Shown here: piece after piece, positions 8,916-17,787 of the stretch
Layout: each line of letters begins with the position of its first letter
Numbering within the stretch: position 1 is the first letter of the stretch
Assembly (NCBI RefSeq): GCF_023156245.1
Contig: NZ_JAKZAH010000034.1
Coordinates: forward strand, 1 to 42,377
Direction: 5' to 3'
Source: Marinobacter bryozoorum
GTDB lineage: Bacteria > Pseudomonadota > Gammaproteobacteria > Pseudomonadales > Oleiphilaceae
Length of the DNA stretch: 42,377 nt
Program-made: the position numbers and the translations under genes
The notes under the pieces: model-generated
The model's database searches: none
What the model was told of the DNA's origin: nothing
The model's input: the letters and a program-made list of their open reading frames with translations, nothing else

Positions 8916-9710
8916 ATCAAACTTCATCAACGACCCCGGTTGCTGATCGTTTCCGGCCTGGACCCGTCGGGCGGCGCCGGCATACAGGCGGATATCCAGG
9001 CTGCAACCGCACTGGGCGTCCACCCGCTGCCGGTACTGAGCTGCCTGACCGTGCAGGACACCCGCAACGTCTACAATGCGGCCCCTGTTGACGCAGACCT
9101 GGTGCGCCAGCAACTGGACCGCCTGGCTGCCGACTGCCGCATAGATGCGGTAAAGACCGGTGCCATGGGCAATGCCGCCGTGGTCAAAGTCGTGGCTGAC
9201 TTCCTGGACCGACACCCGGACCTGCCTTTGATACAGGACCCGGTCATCAAGGCCGCCGGCGGCGGCGACCTGGCTGACGATGAGCTGCTCGATGCCATGC
9301 AAGGAAGCCTGTTCCCCCGTGCCGAGGTAATCACCCCTAACGGCATTGAACTGGCGCAGCTGGGAGGCTCAGAGGAAGAGGCCCTGAGCGCCCGACAACT
9401 GCTGGACACCGGGTGTCAGGGTGTATTGGCGACCGGCGGCCATGGCACCGGCAAGGTGATCACCAACACACTGTACCGCGCCAGCCAGGCGAGCCGTTCA
9501 TGGCAGATAGAGCGGGTTGGCGGTGAGTACCATGGTACCGGGTGCACCCTGGCAGCGGCGATTGGCGCCGGCCGCGCAGCCGGGCTCTCCCTCGAGGACG
9601 CCATTGAGCAGGCGCAGCGCTTTGTCAGCAACGCCATTAACCACGCCCTCGAGGTCGGAGGCGGGCAGCCCGTTCCTGACCGTGGCGCGCCATGGCCAGT
9701 AAACCAGTGA
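8916..9710 (+). CDS. thiD: Hydroxymethylpyrimidine (phosphate) kinase, apparent ATC start
   Basis: Phosphorylates HMP and HMP-P to HMP-PP for thiamine synthesis. Ribokinase-fold motifs are clear: SGLDPSGGAGIQADI at the N-terminus, QDPVIKAAGGG, and the anion hole GEYHGTGCTLAAAI with its catalytic Asp position in the ribokinase signature. The start is odd. The excellent Shine-Dalgarno GAGGAGGA (8903-8910) is followed after five bases by ATC AAA CTT CAT, in frame with the gene and reading like the usual MKLH-type beginning. The first conventional start in frame is TTG 8940, which has no ribosome site and would begin right at the core. I give 8916 as the likely start (264 residues). It overlaps thiE by 19 bp. 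Confidence 0.85.
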   Translation: MKLHQRPRLLIVSGLDPSGGAGIQADIQAATALGVHPLPVLSCLTVQDTRNVYNAAPVDADLVRQQLDRLAADCRIDAVKTGAMGNAAVVKVVADFLDRHPDLPLIQDPVIKAAGGGDLADDELLDAMQGSLFPRAEVITPNGIELAQLGGSEEEALSARQLLDTGCQGVLATGGHGTGKVITNTLYRASQASRSWQIERVGGEYHGTGCTLAAAIGAGRAAGLSLEDAIEQAQRFVSNAINHALEVGGGQPVPDRGAPWPVNQ

Positions 9711-10378
9711 GCGGACCTGCCTTTGCGAAGGGCCTGCGCCCGGGCCTCTACGCGATCACCGACAGCCAGTGGTTGCCGGATGACGAGCAGTTACTGCAAG
9801 GCGTCGCCGCCGCCATCCGGGGTGGTGCCGTCCTGGTCCAGTACCGTGAGAAGCGCCTGGATGCAGACAGCAAACATCGGCAAGCGTCGGCTCTGGCCAG
9901 GCTCTGCCATCAACAAGGCGTACCATTGATTATCAATGACTACCCTCAGCTGGCTCGCCAGTGCGGTGCCGACGGTGTTCATATCGGACAAACGGATGGT
10001 TCCGTCGAAATTGCACGCGGGCTGTTGGGGCGTGATGCCATCATCGGGGTAACTTGCCATGGTGATCTCGAGCTGGCGCAGATGGCGGCCAGCCGGGGCG
10101 CCGACTACCTGGCCTTCGGGCGATTCTTCAAGTCAGGCACCAAGCCGGGAGCGCCCCCGGCCCGCCACTCGATACTCGGCGAGGCCGCCACCCTGGGCCT
10201 GCCGCGCACCGCCATCGGTGGCATCACCCTTGAGAACGGCGCCCCCCTGATCCGTGCGGGAGCGGACCTGCTGGCAGTGATCGGTGGCCTGTTCGACGGT
10301 GGCCCGGAGCATGTCGAAGCCCGCGCCCGGGCCTTTACCCGGCTGTTTGCCGAGCACCACCCCCTTTTCAAACTCTGA
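9692..10378 (+). CDS. thiE: Thiamine-phosphate synthase
   Basis: Joins HMP-PP and thiazole phosphate to make thiamine phosphate. The 228-residue TIM barrel shows GLYAITDS, VQYREK (pyrophosphate-binding lysine region), INDYPQLARQCGADGVHIGQ and AFGRFFKSGTKPGA, then IGGI and AVIGGLF at the end. Its start lies within the end of thiD, indicating translational coupling. The pair supplies the last common steps of thiamine phosphate formation. No THI-box riboswitch was seen upstream of the run. Confidence 0.93.
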   Translation: MASKPVSGPAFAKGLRPGLYAITDSQWLPDDEQLLQGVAAAIRGGAVLVQYREKRLDADSKHRQASALARLCHQQGVPLIINDYPQLARQCGADGVHIGQTDGSVEIARGLLGRDAIIGVTCHGDLELAQMAASRGADYLAFGRFFKSGTKPGAPPARHSILGEAATLGLPRTAIGGITLENGAPLIRAGADLLAVIGGLFDGGPEHVEARARAFTRLFAEHHPLFKL

Positions 10379-10462
10379 TAGGATTACGGTCTCTCTTTAC
10401 CGAGCCCGGCCGACTCCTGGCCGGACTCCCAACCTTTGCGGGCGACCATCAAGGAGCCATAC

Positions 10463-11743
10463 ATGAGCCATTCCGAAGACCTGTTCGAACAAGCCCAGAA
10501 ATACATTCCCGGCGGGGTCAACTCCCCGGTACGTGCCTTCAAGGGCGTGGGCGGATCGCCGATCTTTTTCAAGCATGCCGAGGGAGCCTACCTGTATGAC
10601 GAGGATGACCGCCGCTACATCGATTACGTAGGCTCCTGGGGTCCGATGATCGTCGGCCACTCCAACGAGCACATCAAAAAAGCGCTGCACACCCAGATCG
10701 AGCTTGGGGTCGGCTATGGTGCGCCGACAGCTATCGAAACCGAAATGGCCAGGAAGGTCTGCGAACTGGTGCCATCTATCGAACTGGTGCGCATGGTCAA
10801 CAGTGGCACCGAAGCCACCATGAGCGCCATCCGCCTGGCCCGTGGCTATACCGGTCGGGACAAGATTGTGAAATTCGAAGGCTGCTACCATGGCCACGTC
10901 GATTCACTGCTGGTCAAGGCCGGCTCCGGTGCCCTGACCCTTGGCGTACCCAACTCCCCTGGCATCCCGGCCAGCCTGGCGGAACATACCGTTACCCTCA
11001 CCTACAACGACATCGATGGCGTTCGTAAAGCGTTTGAGGAGATCGGTGACCAGGTGGCGGCTATTATCGTGGAGCCGGTTGCCGGCAACATGAACTGCAT
11101 TCCCCCGGTGCCCGGGTTCCTGGAAGCCCTGCGGGAAGTTTGTGACGAGCACGGTACGGTACTGATTTTTGACGAGGTGATGACCGGTTTCCGGGTTTCC
11201 CTCGGCGGCGCCCAGGGCCACTATGCCATTACCCCTGACCTCACCGCCCTCGGCAAGGTTATTGGTGGGGGCTTGCCGGTGGGGGCCTTCGGCGGCAAGC
11301 GGGAAATCATGGAGCACATCTCACCGTTGGGGCCGGTCTACCAGGCGGGAACCTTATCCGGTAATCCGCTGGCCATGACCGCGGGACTGACGACACTGAA
11401 CCTGATTTCAGAAAGTGGCTTCCACGACAGGCTGGCCGAGAAAACCCGCACCCTGTGCGAAGGGTTCAGAACAGCCGCTGAAGAGGCAGGCATCCCGCTG
11501 ACCGTGCAGAGTGTTGGCGCCATGTTCGGACTGTTCTTTACGGACGAGCCCGAGATCACCCGGTTTGACCAGGTCATGAACTGTGACGTCGAGCGCTTCA
11601 AGGCCTTTTTCCAGGGCATGCTGAAAGAAGGCGTGTACCTGGCACCGTCAGCATTCGAGGCCGGCTTTACCAGCGCCGCACTGAGTGACGCGGATATCGA
11701 GGCCACCATCGAGGCTGCCCGCAAAGTCATGAGATCCCTCTGA
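10463..11743 (+). CDS. hemL: Glutamate-1-semialdehyde 2,1-aminomutase
   Basis: PLP enzyme converting glutamate-1-semialdehyde to 5-aminolevulinate in the C5 route of tetrapyrrole synthesis. It is 426 residues, normal for the family. Key parts are [25 protein letters not shown], the cofactor-binding FDEVMTGFR and the Schiff-base lysine K265 in [16 protein letters not shown] 10463 has AAGGAG six bases upstream; an in-frame upstream start at 10436 lacks this. It follows thiE by 84 nt, which contain a small GC-rich hairpin, so it may have its own promoter. A strong terminator follows. Confidence 0.96.
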   Translation: MSHSEDLFEQAQKYIPGGVNSPVRAFKGVGGSPIFFKHAEGAYLYDEDDRRYIDYVGSWGPMIVGHSNEHIKKALHTQIELGVGYGAPTAIETEMARKVCELVPSIELVRMVNSGTEATMSAIRLARGYTGRDKIVKFEGCYHGHVDSLLVKAGSGALTLGVPNSPGIPASLAEHTVTLTYNDIDGVRKAFEEIGDQVAAIIVEPVAGNMNCIPPVPGFLEALREVCDEHGTVLIFDEVMTGFRVSLGGAQGHYAITPDLTALGKVIGGGLPVGAFGGKREIMEHISPLGPVYQAGTLSGNPLAMTAGLTTLNLISESGFHDRLAEKTRTLCEGFRTAAEEAGIPLTVQSVGAMFGLFFTDEPEITRFDQVMNCDVERFKAFFQGMLKEGVYLAPSAFEAGFTSAALSDADIEATIEAARKVMRSL

Positions 11744-11782
11744 CCTTTACAGCTTGGCCCCTTCCATCCTGGCTACTTCCCC

Positions 11783-11812
11783 GGCCCGGGCCTAGAGCGC
11801 CCGGGCCCTTTT
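11783..11812 (+). terminator. Intrinsic terminator of hemL, overlapping the 3' end of lpoP
   Basis: GGCCCGGGC (11783-11791) pairs perfectly with GCCCGGGCC (11799-11807) around a 7-nt loop, followed by CTTTTCT. The hairpin extends past the stop codon of the convergent lpoP gene, so the last codons of lpoP are part of the terminator. Confidence 0.75.
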
Positions 11813-12352
11813 CTCCGCCTGCTCTGCCCCGGCCACGTTGCCCCGCTCATGGCGGATACTGGCCAGCAGTTCCCAGCCGGCTTTCTGCAAGCGGCTGTTC
11901 GAACCGGCCAGGGACAGGCCTTTCATGGTGAACTGCTCGGCAGCCCCCAGGTTGTCTGTGCGTGCATAGGCTTCTGCCAGCTTGAAGTAAACCTGGGCGG
12001 AGCGAGGGGAGATTCGCTGCGCACGTTCGAGCTGGCTCAGGGCTGCCTCGGCCTGGCCATCGGCCATCAGGGCATCCGCCCGCTCAATAAGGCTGATGGC
12101 GGCGGGCGAAAGGTCATCGCCCTGCTCCTGGTAACCCGGGGTGGGCGCACGCTCCTGCTGCCGCTCATTTCGCGGCTGCTCTGACAGCCTTGGGGAGCCG
12201 GGCGCCTCACCTTCTTCGACTCTCGGCGGCTGGGGTGCCGGTTGCGCACCACGGTCTCCACCACCAGGAGGTGCGTAGATATCCGACGCACAGCCAGCAA
12301 GGCCCAGCGAAAACACACTCAAAAGCACGAAATGTTTAACTGTCTGACTCAT
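11792..12352 (-). CDS. lpoP: TPR lipoprotein, LpoP-like activator of PBP1b
   Basis: Predicted outer-membrane lipoprotein of 186 residues. The signal peptide ends in lipobox LAGC with C21 followed by Ala, not the Asp inner-membrane retention signal. A Pro/Gly/Gln/Glu-rich linker (about 27-75) precedes tetratricopeptide-like helices (about 78-180; LIERADALMADGQAEAALS, AQVYFKLAEAYARTDNLGAA). Its ATG overlaps the mrcB stop as ATGA. In P. aeruginosa the TPR lipoprotein LpoP, encoded beside ponB, stimulates PBP1b. Same architecture and translational coupling suggest the same role here. The assignment rests on family knowledge and context. Confidence 0.8.
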   Translation of the reverse strand: MSQTVKHFVLLSVFSLGLAGCASDIYAPPGGGDRGAQPAPQPPRVEEGEAPGSPRLSEQPRNERQQERAPTPGYQEQGDDLSPAAISLIERADALMADGQAEAALSQLERAQRISPRSAQVYFKLAEAYARTDNLGAAEQFTMKGLSLAGSNSRLQKAGWELLASIRHERGNVAGAEQAEKRARAL

Positions 12353-14673
12353 TGGAACAATCCTTCAAACCAGCCTCGCAGGCGTCGTGAGAAATCGCCG
12401 TCACAACCCTCAAAGCCTTGCGGCTCGCTGCCGACGATAAACGGTATCAGACGGGCATTCTCGCAGTGTTCGTCAGTGAGTACACCCTTTTCACTGTTCA
12501 CCCAGTGATACTGCACGCCATCAGGCACGACCGGCGAAAAGCTGTGCTGGGGTATCGTCGCCATGAACCGGGTCCAGATAGGCAATGCACCCGTAGCTCC
12601 TGTCAGGGAGGTTGGACCGTTGTCGTCACGGCCCACCCAGGTTACCGCCAGCAGATCGCCACTGAACCCGGCAAACCAGCTGTCGCGGCCATCATCGGTA
12701 GTCCCGGTCTTTCCCGCCAGCCCGAGGTTTTCCGAAATGGTCCGGTATGCCGAGCGCCCGGTACCTTCCCGCATGACTTCCTGCATGGCGTACTGCACCA
12801 GGTGGACCGCTGCCGGGTCTGCGACCTGGTTGACCTCGAGTTTATAGCGGCTGAGCGCCTCGCCATTAGCGTCGGTGACGTCCCGGATCGTTCTCAGCGG
12901 CGTATTGAACCCGGAGGTTGCCAGGCCCTGGTAGGCCTGGGCAACGGCCACCGGCTCCATGGTTACCGAGCCCAGTAACATGGACGGGTAGGGGTTGATA
13001 TCCGAGGTCACGCCAAAGTCCTGCAGAGTTGCGATAACCGCCGGCACACCCACGTCCAGGCCGACCCGGACGGTAGGCAGGTTCCAGGAACGGGACAGAG
13101 CCTGGTGCAGCGGCACCTCGCCCCGCTGCTTATGATCAAAGTTGCCAGGTTCCCAACGCTGGCCGTTCTCGAACTCCAGCGCCAGCCCGACATCCTTCAC
13201 CGGTGTAATCAGCGTGTAGCGGTCAGGCCGGGACAGCGCTGTGAGGTAGACAAAGGGCTTGACCAGGGAGCCTATGGGGCGCCTGGCGTCCAGGGCCCGG
13301 TTGAAGCCGGCAAATCCGGCATCTCGGCCTCCCACAAGGGCAAGCACCTCGCCGCTGTCACGGGAGGTCACAACCATTGCGGCTTCCAGCCGGGTATTTG
13401 ACGAGCCCTGGTCAAACTGGTCGAGGGTCTGTGAAGTGACCTTTTCCGCCTGCTCCTGAATGGCAGGGTGCAGGGTGGTAAAGATTCGCAGGCCATTGCT
13501 CTGCAGGTCTTCCTGGCGGTAGTCCCGGGCCAGGTGGCGACGCACCAGGTCGATAAAGGCCGGGTAGCGATTCTCTGACCATGAAGGGCGGGCCGCCACG
13601 TCCAACGGGGCAGACCGGGCCTTGTCTGCCACGGCAGGCTCAACGACGCCATCTTCTTCAAGCAGGTCAATGACCAGGTTCCGACGGGCCAGCGCCCGCT
13701 CCGGGTTACGCCGTGGGTCGTAATAGCTCGGCCCCTTCACCATACCCACCAGCAAGGCAGACTCGTGGAGCTCCAGGTTCTGGAATCGCTTACGGAAATA
13801 GAACTGGGAGGCCAGCCCGAAACCATTGATGCTGCGACTGCCTGTCTGGCCGAGATATACCTCGTTCAGGTAGGTTTCCAGGATATCCCGTTTGTCGTAG
13901 TGCCATTCCAGCAACAGTGCCATGAGGGCCTCATTGCCCTTGCGGATCAAAGTCTGGTCACGGGACAGATAGAGGTTCTTGGCCAACTGCTGGGTCAGGG
14001 TACTGCCCCCCTGAACCACCCTTCCGGCCTTGATGTTGGCCATCATGGCACGGCCGATAGACAGGGGCGCGATGCCAAAATGGTCGTAGTAGCTTCGGTC
14101 TTCCGTTGTTAGCAAGGCTTCCTCGAACAACGGCGGGGCGTCCTCCAGGCTTATCAGTACCCGGTCTTCCCCGTGCGCCGGGTAGATGCCCCCGATTTCA
14201 GCCGGCTCCAGGCGAATAATCGGCGAGTTGTCGCCCTCCAGAACCCTGTACCCCGTAACACGGCCACCGGAGACGGTAAGCGACAGACGCCGGCGCGGCT
14301 CATCACCGTCCGCAAACCCGAACCCCCGGGTACTGATCAGGAAGCGGCTGCCATTCTGCTGCCAGGTGCCTGGTCGACTACCATCGCCGCTGCGGTAGCC
14401 AGCCAGCTCCAGGTCCTGCCTGAGCGCTGATGCGCTGATTGCCGCACCGTCATAGAGTTCCAGCGGCCTGGCGTAGACCCGCGAAGGCACCTCGAAGCGC
14501 CTTCCTTCGAAGCGGGAGGTCACGACAGCGTCCAGGTAAACGGTCCAACCGGCCAGCAGCACCAGCATAATGAGCCCCAATCGCCAGCCCAGCGACCACA
14601 GTCGCTGCCTGAGCGTAGGGCGTGTCTTGCGGGGTTGGTTCTTCTTTCGTTTGGCGGCTGATTTCTTTGGCAT
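12349..14673 (-). CDS. mrcB: Penicillin-binding protein 1B
   Basis: Bifunctional peptidoglycan synthase: glycosyltransferase plus transpeptidase, anchored in the inner membrane with its domains in the periplasm. The order is a basic tail (PKKSAAKRKKN), a membrane span near residues 30-50, a UB2H-like region, the GT51 domain (EDRSYYDHFGI with its catalytic Glu; GGSTLTQQLAKNLYL), and the transpeptidase with SLVK (S469) and KTG (LAGKTGTTDDGRDSWF). I start at ATG 14673 (774 residues); GTG 14697 is an in-frame alternative. A TATAAT sits six bases before the ATG. It is translationally coupled to the TPR lipoprotein. Confidence 0.95.
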   Translation of the reverse strand: MPKKSAAKRKKNQPRKTRPTLRQRLWSLGWRLGLIMLVLLAGWTVYLDAVVTSRFEGRRFEVPSRVYARPLELYDGAAISASALRQDLELAGYRSGDGSRPGTWQQNGSRFLISTRGFGFADGDEPRRRLSLTVSGGRVTGYRVLEGDNSPIIRLEPAEIGGIYPAHGEDRVLISLEDAPPLFEEALLTTEDRSYYDHFGIAPLSIGRAMMANIKAGRVVQGGSTLTQQLAKNLYLSRDQTLIRKGNEALMALLLEWHYDKRDILETYLNEVYLGQTGSRSINGFGLASQFYFRKRFQNLELHESALLVGMVKGPSYYDPRRNPERALARRNLVIDLLEEDGVVEPAVADKARSAPLDVAARPSWSENRYPAFIDLVRRHLARDYRQEDLQSNGLRIFTTLHPAIQEQAEKVTSQTLDQFDQGSSNTRLEAAMVVTSRDSGEVLALVGGRDAGFAGFNRALDARRPIGSLVKPFVYLTALSRPDRYTLITPVKDVGLALEFENGQRWEPGNFDHKQRGEVPLHQALSRSWNLPTVRVGLDVGVPAVIATLQDFGVTSDINPYPSMLLGSVTMEPVAVAQAYQGLATSGFNTPLRTIRDVTDANGEALSRYKLEVNQVADPAAVHLVQYAMQEVMREGTGRSAYRTISENLGLAGKTGTTDDGRDSWFAGFSGDLLAVTWVGRDDNGPTSLTGATGALPIWTRFMATIPQHSFSPVVPDGVQYHWVNSEKGVLTDEHCENARLIPFIVGSEPQGFEGCDGDFSRRLRGWFEGLFQ

Positions 14674-14679
14674 CCGCGG

Positions 14680-14685
14680 ATTATA
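14680..14685 (-). promoter_or_regulatory. -10 box immediately before mrcB
   Basis: Perfect TATAAT on the minus strand, with six bases between it and the ATG of mrcB. If used, transcription would begin at or next to the start codon. The -35 region is poor (TGACGC-like). Confidence 0.3.
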
Positions 14686-14781
14686 ACCAAACCGCACCCG
14701 CCGGCGTCATGGGACCCATGTGTTATTTGTGTAATGTGCCCGTTATCATATTGAAGCCCCCAAACGACCAAGGAGCACACC

Positions 14782-16365
14782 GTGAGCGACGCCCCGGCGA
14801 CCAACCTGATCGAGAGACTTCAGGACCCGGCCATCTACGACCATCCGGCCGAAACCTTCCAGATACTGGAGACCCATATCTCGCAGGTCATCCTCACTGG
14901 TGACTACGCCTACAAGATCAAGAAGCCCATGGACTTCGGGTTCCTGGATTTCTCCACCCTGGAAAAGCGGCGGCACTTCTGCGAAGAAGAAGTTCGCCTC
15001 AACCAGCGGCTGGCACCCTCACTCTACCTCGATGTCATCCCGCTGACCGGCAGCCCCGAACAGCCGGTACTGAACGGAACCGGGGAGCCGTTCGAATACG
15101 CGGTCCGCATGCGCCAGTTTCGTCAGGACCAGCTGTTTGACGGCATGCAGGAACGGGGAGAGCTGACTCCGGGCCTGCTCAGCGAACTGGCCGAGCAGGT
15201 CGCGCGCTTCCACGACTCCCTCACCCCCGTGCCCGGGGAAAAGCCCCTTGGCACACCGGAAGCCGTTTTCGCCGCGATGCAGGAAAACTTCGACCAGATT
15301 CGCCCGCTCCTGAACGGTGACAAGGCACTGGAGGATCAGCTGACTGCCCTGGAGGAGTGGACCCGCAGCACCTTCGAGCGCCAGCGCGAGCTCATCGCCC
15401 AGCGCAGGGCCGATGGCTTTGTGAGGGAATGCCACGGCGACCTGCACCTGGCCAACATCACCGTTTACGAAGGCCAGGTTACTGTCTTCGACTGCATCGA
15501 GTTCAGTGAGCCTTTCCGCTGGATCGATGTCATCAACGACCTGGCTTTCCTGCTGATGGACCTGGAGTCCCGCCGGGAATTCGCCCTCGCCAGCCACACC
15601 CTGAACGCCTACCTGGAGTGGCGCGGTGACTTTGATGGCCTTGAGCTGCTCCCGCTGTACAAGGCATACCGAGCCATGGTTCGCGCCAAGATCGCCCTGT
15701 TCACCCGGGGTAACCCCGGGCTTTCAGAACCAGTGAAGGAAGGCCTGCTACAGAAATACCGTGACTACGCCAACCTGGCCGAGCACTACACAGCGATCCC
15801 CAACCCTTACCTGCTCGCCACCACTGGACTCTCCGCCAGCGGCAAATCCACCGTCAGCCATGCCCTGGCCAGTGAGCTCGGACTGATTCGCCTGCGCTCT
15901 GACGTAGAGCGCAAGCGAATGGCAGGCCTTGGCCCGCTGGACAGCTCAGGATCCGGTGTTGGCGAAGACCTCTACACAGAAGAGGCCAACCGCAAGACCT
16001 ACCACCACCTGGCCGACCTGTCCCGCCAGCTGCTCCGGGCCGGTTTTGGCGTAATTGTCGATGCGGCCTGCCTGCGGGAGAACGAGCGTGAGCTGCTCGA
16101 TTCGGTCGCGGAGAACCTGGCGCTTCCCTTCGGCCTTATTCACTGCGAAGCGCCGGAAGCGGTCCGGCGGCAGTGGATACGGGCCCGCAAGGGTGACGCC
16201 TCGGAAGCCGATGAGGCCCTGCTGGAACAGCAGAAGCAGTGGGAAGAGCCGCTTTCGGAAGTGGAGAAAAGCCACACTATCCATATCCGCACCGATGAAG
16301 CACTTGCCGCGGGTGAACTTGCCCACCGTATCCGGGGCCACTTCGGTATGGACTCAGAGGGCTGA
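14782..16365 (+). CDS. Fusion of phosphotransferase-like (APH) and P-loop kinase domains
   Basis: A 527-residue cytoplasmic protein with two kinase folds. The N-terminal two-thirds resembles the aminoglycoside/choline phosphotransferase superfamily: an N-lobe lysine region (YKIKKPMDFGFLDF), the catalytic loop ECHGDLHLANI and a metal-binding segment VFDCIEFSEPFRWID. The C-terminal third is an AAA/ATPase-type kinase with Walker A GLSASGKST (about residue 352) and RSDVERKRM. The substrate is unknown; proteins of this build are usually annotated only as AAA family ATPase. GTG 14782 is preceded by AAGGAG at good spacing. It is divergent from mrcB and convergent with sfsA. Confidence 0.82.
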   Translation: MSDAPATNLIERLQDPAIYDHPAETFQILETHISQVILTGDYAYKIKKPMDFGFLDFSTLEKRRHFCEEEVRLNQRLAPSLYLDVIPLTGSPEQPVLNGTGEPFEYAVRMRQFRQDQLFDGMQERGELTPGLLSELAEQVARFHDSLTPVPGEKPLGTPEAVFAAMQENFDQIRPLLNGDKALEDQLTALEEWTRSTFERQRELIAQRRADGFVRECHGDLHLANITVYEGQVTVFDCIEFSEPFRWIDVINDLAFLLMDLESRREFALASHTLNAYLEWRGDFDGLELLPLYKAYRAMVRAKIALFTRGNPGLSEPVKEGLLQKYRDYANLAEHYTAIPNPYLLATTGLSASGKSTVSHALASELGLIRLRSDVERKRMAGLGPLDSSGSGVGEDLYTEEANRKTYHHLADLSRQLLRAGFGVIVDAACLRENERELLDSVAENLALPFGLIHCEAPEAVRRQWIRARKGDASEADEALLEQQKQWEEPLSEVEKSHTIHIRTDEALAAGELAHRIRGHFGMDSEG

Positions 16366-16396
16366 CCTCCGCCGGAGACGGCTTCGGCAACCCGGC

Positions 16397-17119
16397 CTAC
16401 AGAACGACCGGCAGCTCCCGCACCAGGGCAAGGCTGCCGGATGCATCACCATCCCTTGCCAGGTCCGCCTGCCAGGCAATCACCTCCACGCCCGCTTCGA
16501 CGGCCGCGCGCAAGAGATCACCATAAGCCGGGTCGATATGATCCGCAGGTCGCACCTCCCTCGCCCCGGTGTGGTTGACGCAAAACAGCAACACAGCCCG
16601 GTCGCCGGCCTTTACCATCTCGGTCAGTTCCCGCAGGTGCTTCTGGCCCCGGAGGGTGACTGCATCCGGAAAACAGGCGATACCACCATCACACAGGGTC
16701 ACATTCTTGACCTCCACCCAGGCATCCGGCAAACGGGCATGCCCCGACAGATGGAGGTCAATCCGGCTATTCTCGGCACCGTAGCGAACTTCCGGCTTTA
16801 CCAGCCCATAATCCGCCAGGGCAGCAATCCGACCCGCTTCAATAGCCTCCCGGGCCTGGGCGTTGGGACGCCCGGTATTGACACAGGCCAGTACCCCCGG
16901 CTCAGTCTCGACCAGCTCCCAGGTGTAACGAAGCTTGCGCTTCGGATTGGTGGCCGGGCTCAACCACACCCGGGCGTCGTCCGGCTGGCACCCGAGCATG
17001 GAGCCGGTATTCGGGCAATGGGCCGTCACAATTTCGCCATCAGCCAGTCGCACATCGGCAAGGAAGCGCTTGTAACGTTTGACCAGGCGGCCTTCGATAA
17101 GGTTTTCCGGAAATTCCAT
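16397..17119 (-). CDS. sfsA: SfsA family DNA/RNA nuclease-like protein
   Basis: 240 residues, full length. SfsA was named for stimulation of sugar fermentation in E. coli; its exact role is unsettled. An OB-like N-terminal domain ([26 protein letters not shown]) is followed by a PD-(D/E)XK-like nuclease fold with SRIDLHLSG and WVEVKNVTL. The latter supplies E and K of the motif. CTGGAGA precedes the ATG. It is divergent from dksA, as in many gammaproteobacteria, where sfsA and dksA are adjacent. Confidence 0.93.
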   Translation of the reverse strand: MEFPENLIEGRLVKRYKRFLADVRLADGEIVTAHCPNTGSMLGCQPDDARVWLSPATNPKRKLRYTWELVETEPGVLACVNTGRPNAQAREAIEAGRIAALADYGLVKPEVRYGAENSRIDLHLSGHARLPDAWVEVKNVTLCDGGIACFPDAVTLRGQKHLRELTEMVKAGDRAVLLFCVNHTGAREVRPADHIDPAYGDLLRAAVEAGVEVIAWQADLARDGDASGSLALVRELPVVL

Positions 17120-17186
17120 GACGTCTCCAGGGGCAATTGATAGGCTGAACGGGGATCACACAACAAGGCTGGCGCCCCTGCAACAG

Positions 17187-17228
17187 ATCTGCTATTTTCC
17201 GCAGATTCCTGGGGAGCCGCAAAGCTCC
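17187..17228. repeat. Two small hairpins in the dksA upstream region
   Basis: ATCTGC (17187-17192) pairs with GCAGAT (17201-17206), and GGAGC (17213-17217) pairs with GCTCC (17224-17228). They lie between divergent sfsA and dksA. A regulatory role is possible but not shown. Confidence 0.3.
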
Positions 17229-17299
17229 TGATGCAGGCGGGCGCAGGACAGCACGGAAAAGCTGCGCCTTTTTGGAGTATCAATAAGAGGCCAGGTTAC

Positions 17300-17740
17300 A
17301 TGGCAAATACCGCAGAGAAAGAGCGCGAGCGCTTTACCAACTTCACCCCCTACGAAGCCAAAAAGGGTGAAGAATACATGAGCCCGGAGATGCTGCAACA
17401 CTTCCGCGAGCTGCTGATGCAGTGGCGCCAGGAACTCATGGAGGAAGTGGACCGCACCATGCATCATATGCAAGAAGATGCAGCAAACTACGCTGACCCG
17501 AGTGACCGGGCATCCCAGGAGGAAGAGTTTTCCCTGGAACTGCGTACCCGTGACCGGGAGCGCAAGCTGATCAAGAAGATCGACAAGACCATCGACCGAA
17601 TCGACAAGGACGACTACGGCTTCTGCGATCAGTGTGGCGTGGAAATCGGTATCCGTCGCCTGGAAGCACGGCCCACCGCAACGCTGTGTATTGACTGCAA
17701 GACTCTGGCGGAAATCCGCGAGCGCCAGACCGGCATCTGA
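17300..17740 (+). CDS. dksA: RNA polymerase-binding transcription factor DksA
   Basis: Binds in the RNA polymerase secondary channel and, with ppGpp, represses rRNA promoters and activates amino acid genes. 146 residues. The coiled-coil tip motif DxxDxA is intact (D66, D69, A71 in DPSDRAS) and the four zinc cysteines are C109, C112, C130 and C133. ATG 17300 (MANTAEKE) matches the family; the ORF is open 23 codons upstream without similarity. It leads the dksA-gluQ-cbrXAB stretch and could act on the rRNA-type promoter at the left edge of the window. Confidence 0.96.
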   Translation: MANTAEKERERFTNFTPYEAKKGEEYMSPEMLQHFRELLMQWRQELMEEVDRTMHHMQEDAANYADPSDRASQEEEFSLELRTRDRERKLIKKIDKTIDRIDKDDYGFCDQCGVEIGIRRLEARPTATLCIDCKTLAEIRERQTGI

Positions 17741-17787
17741 CCGGTCGATTGATCCGGGCGCGGGAGTTCCCGCGCCACAGGGACTCC

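Noticed and set aside
6600..8940. TPP riboswitch ahead of the thiD/thiE run
   Set aside because: I looked for the CTGAGA and conserved THI-box pattern upstream and found none.
16055..17140. 361-residue plus-strand open frame over the kinase fusion end and sfsA
   Set aside because: Spans the end of one real gene and the antisense of another; Arg/Pro/Ser-rich with no recognisable domain.
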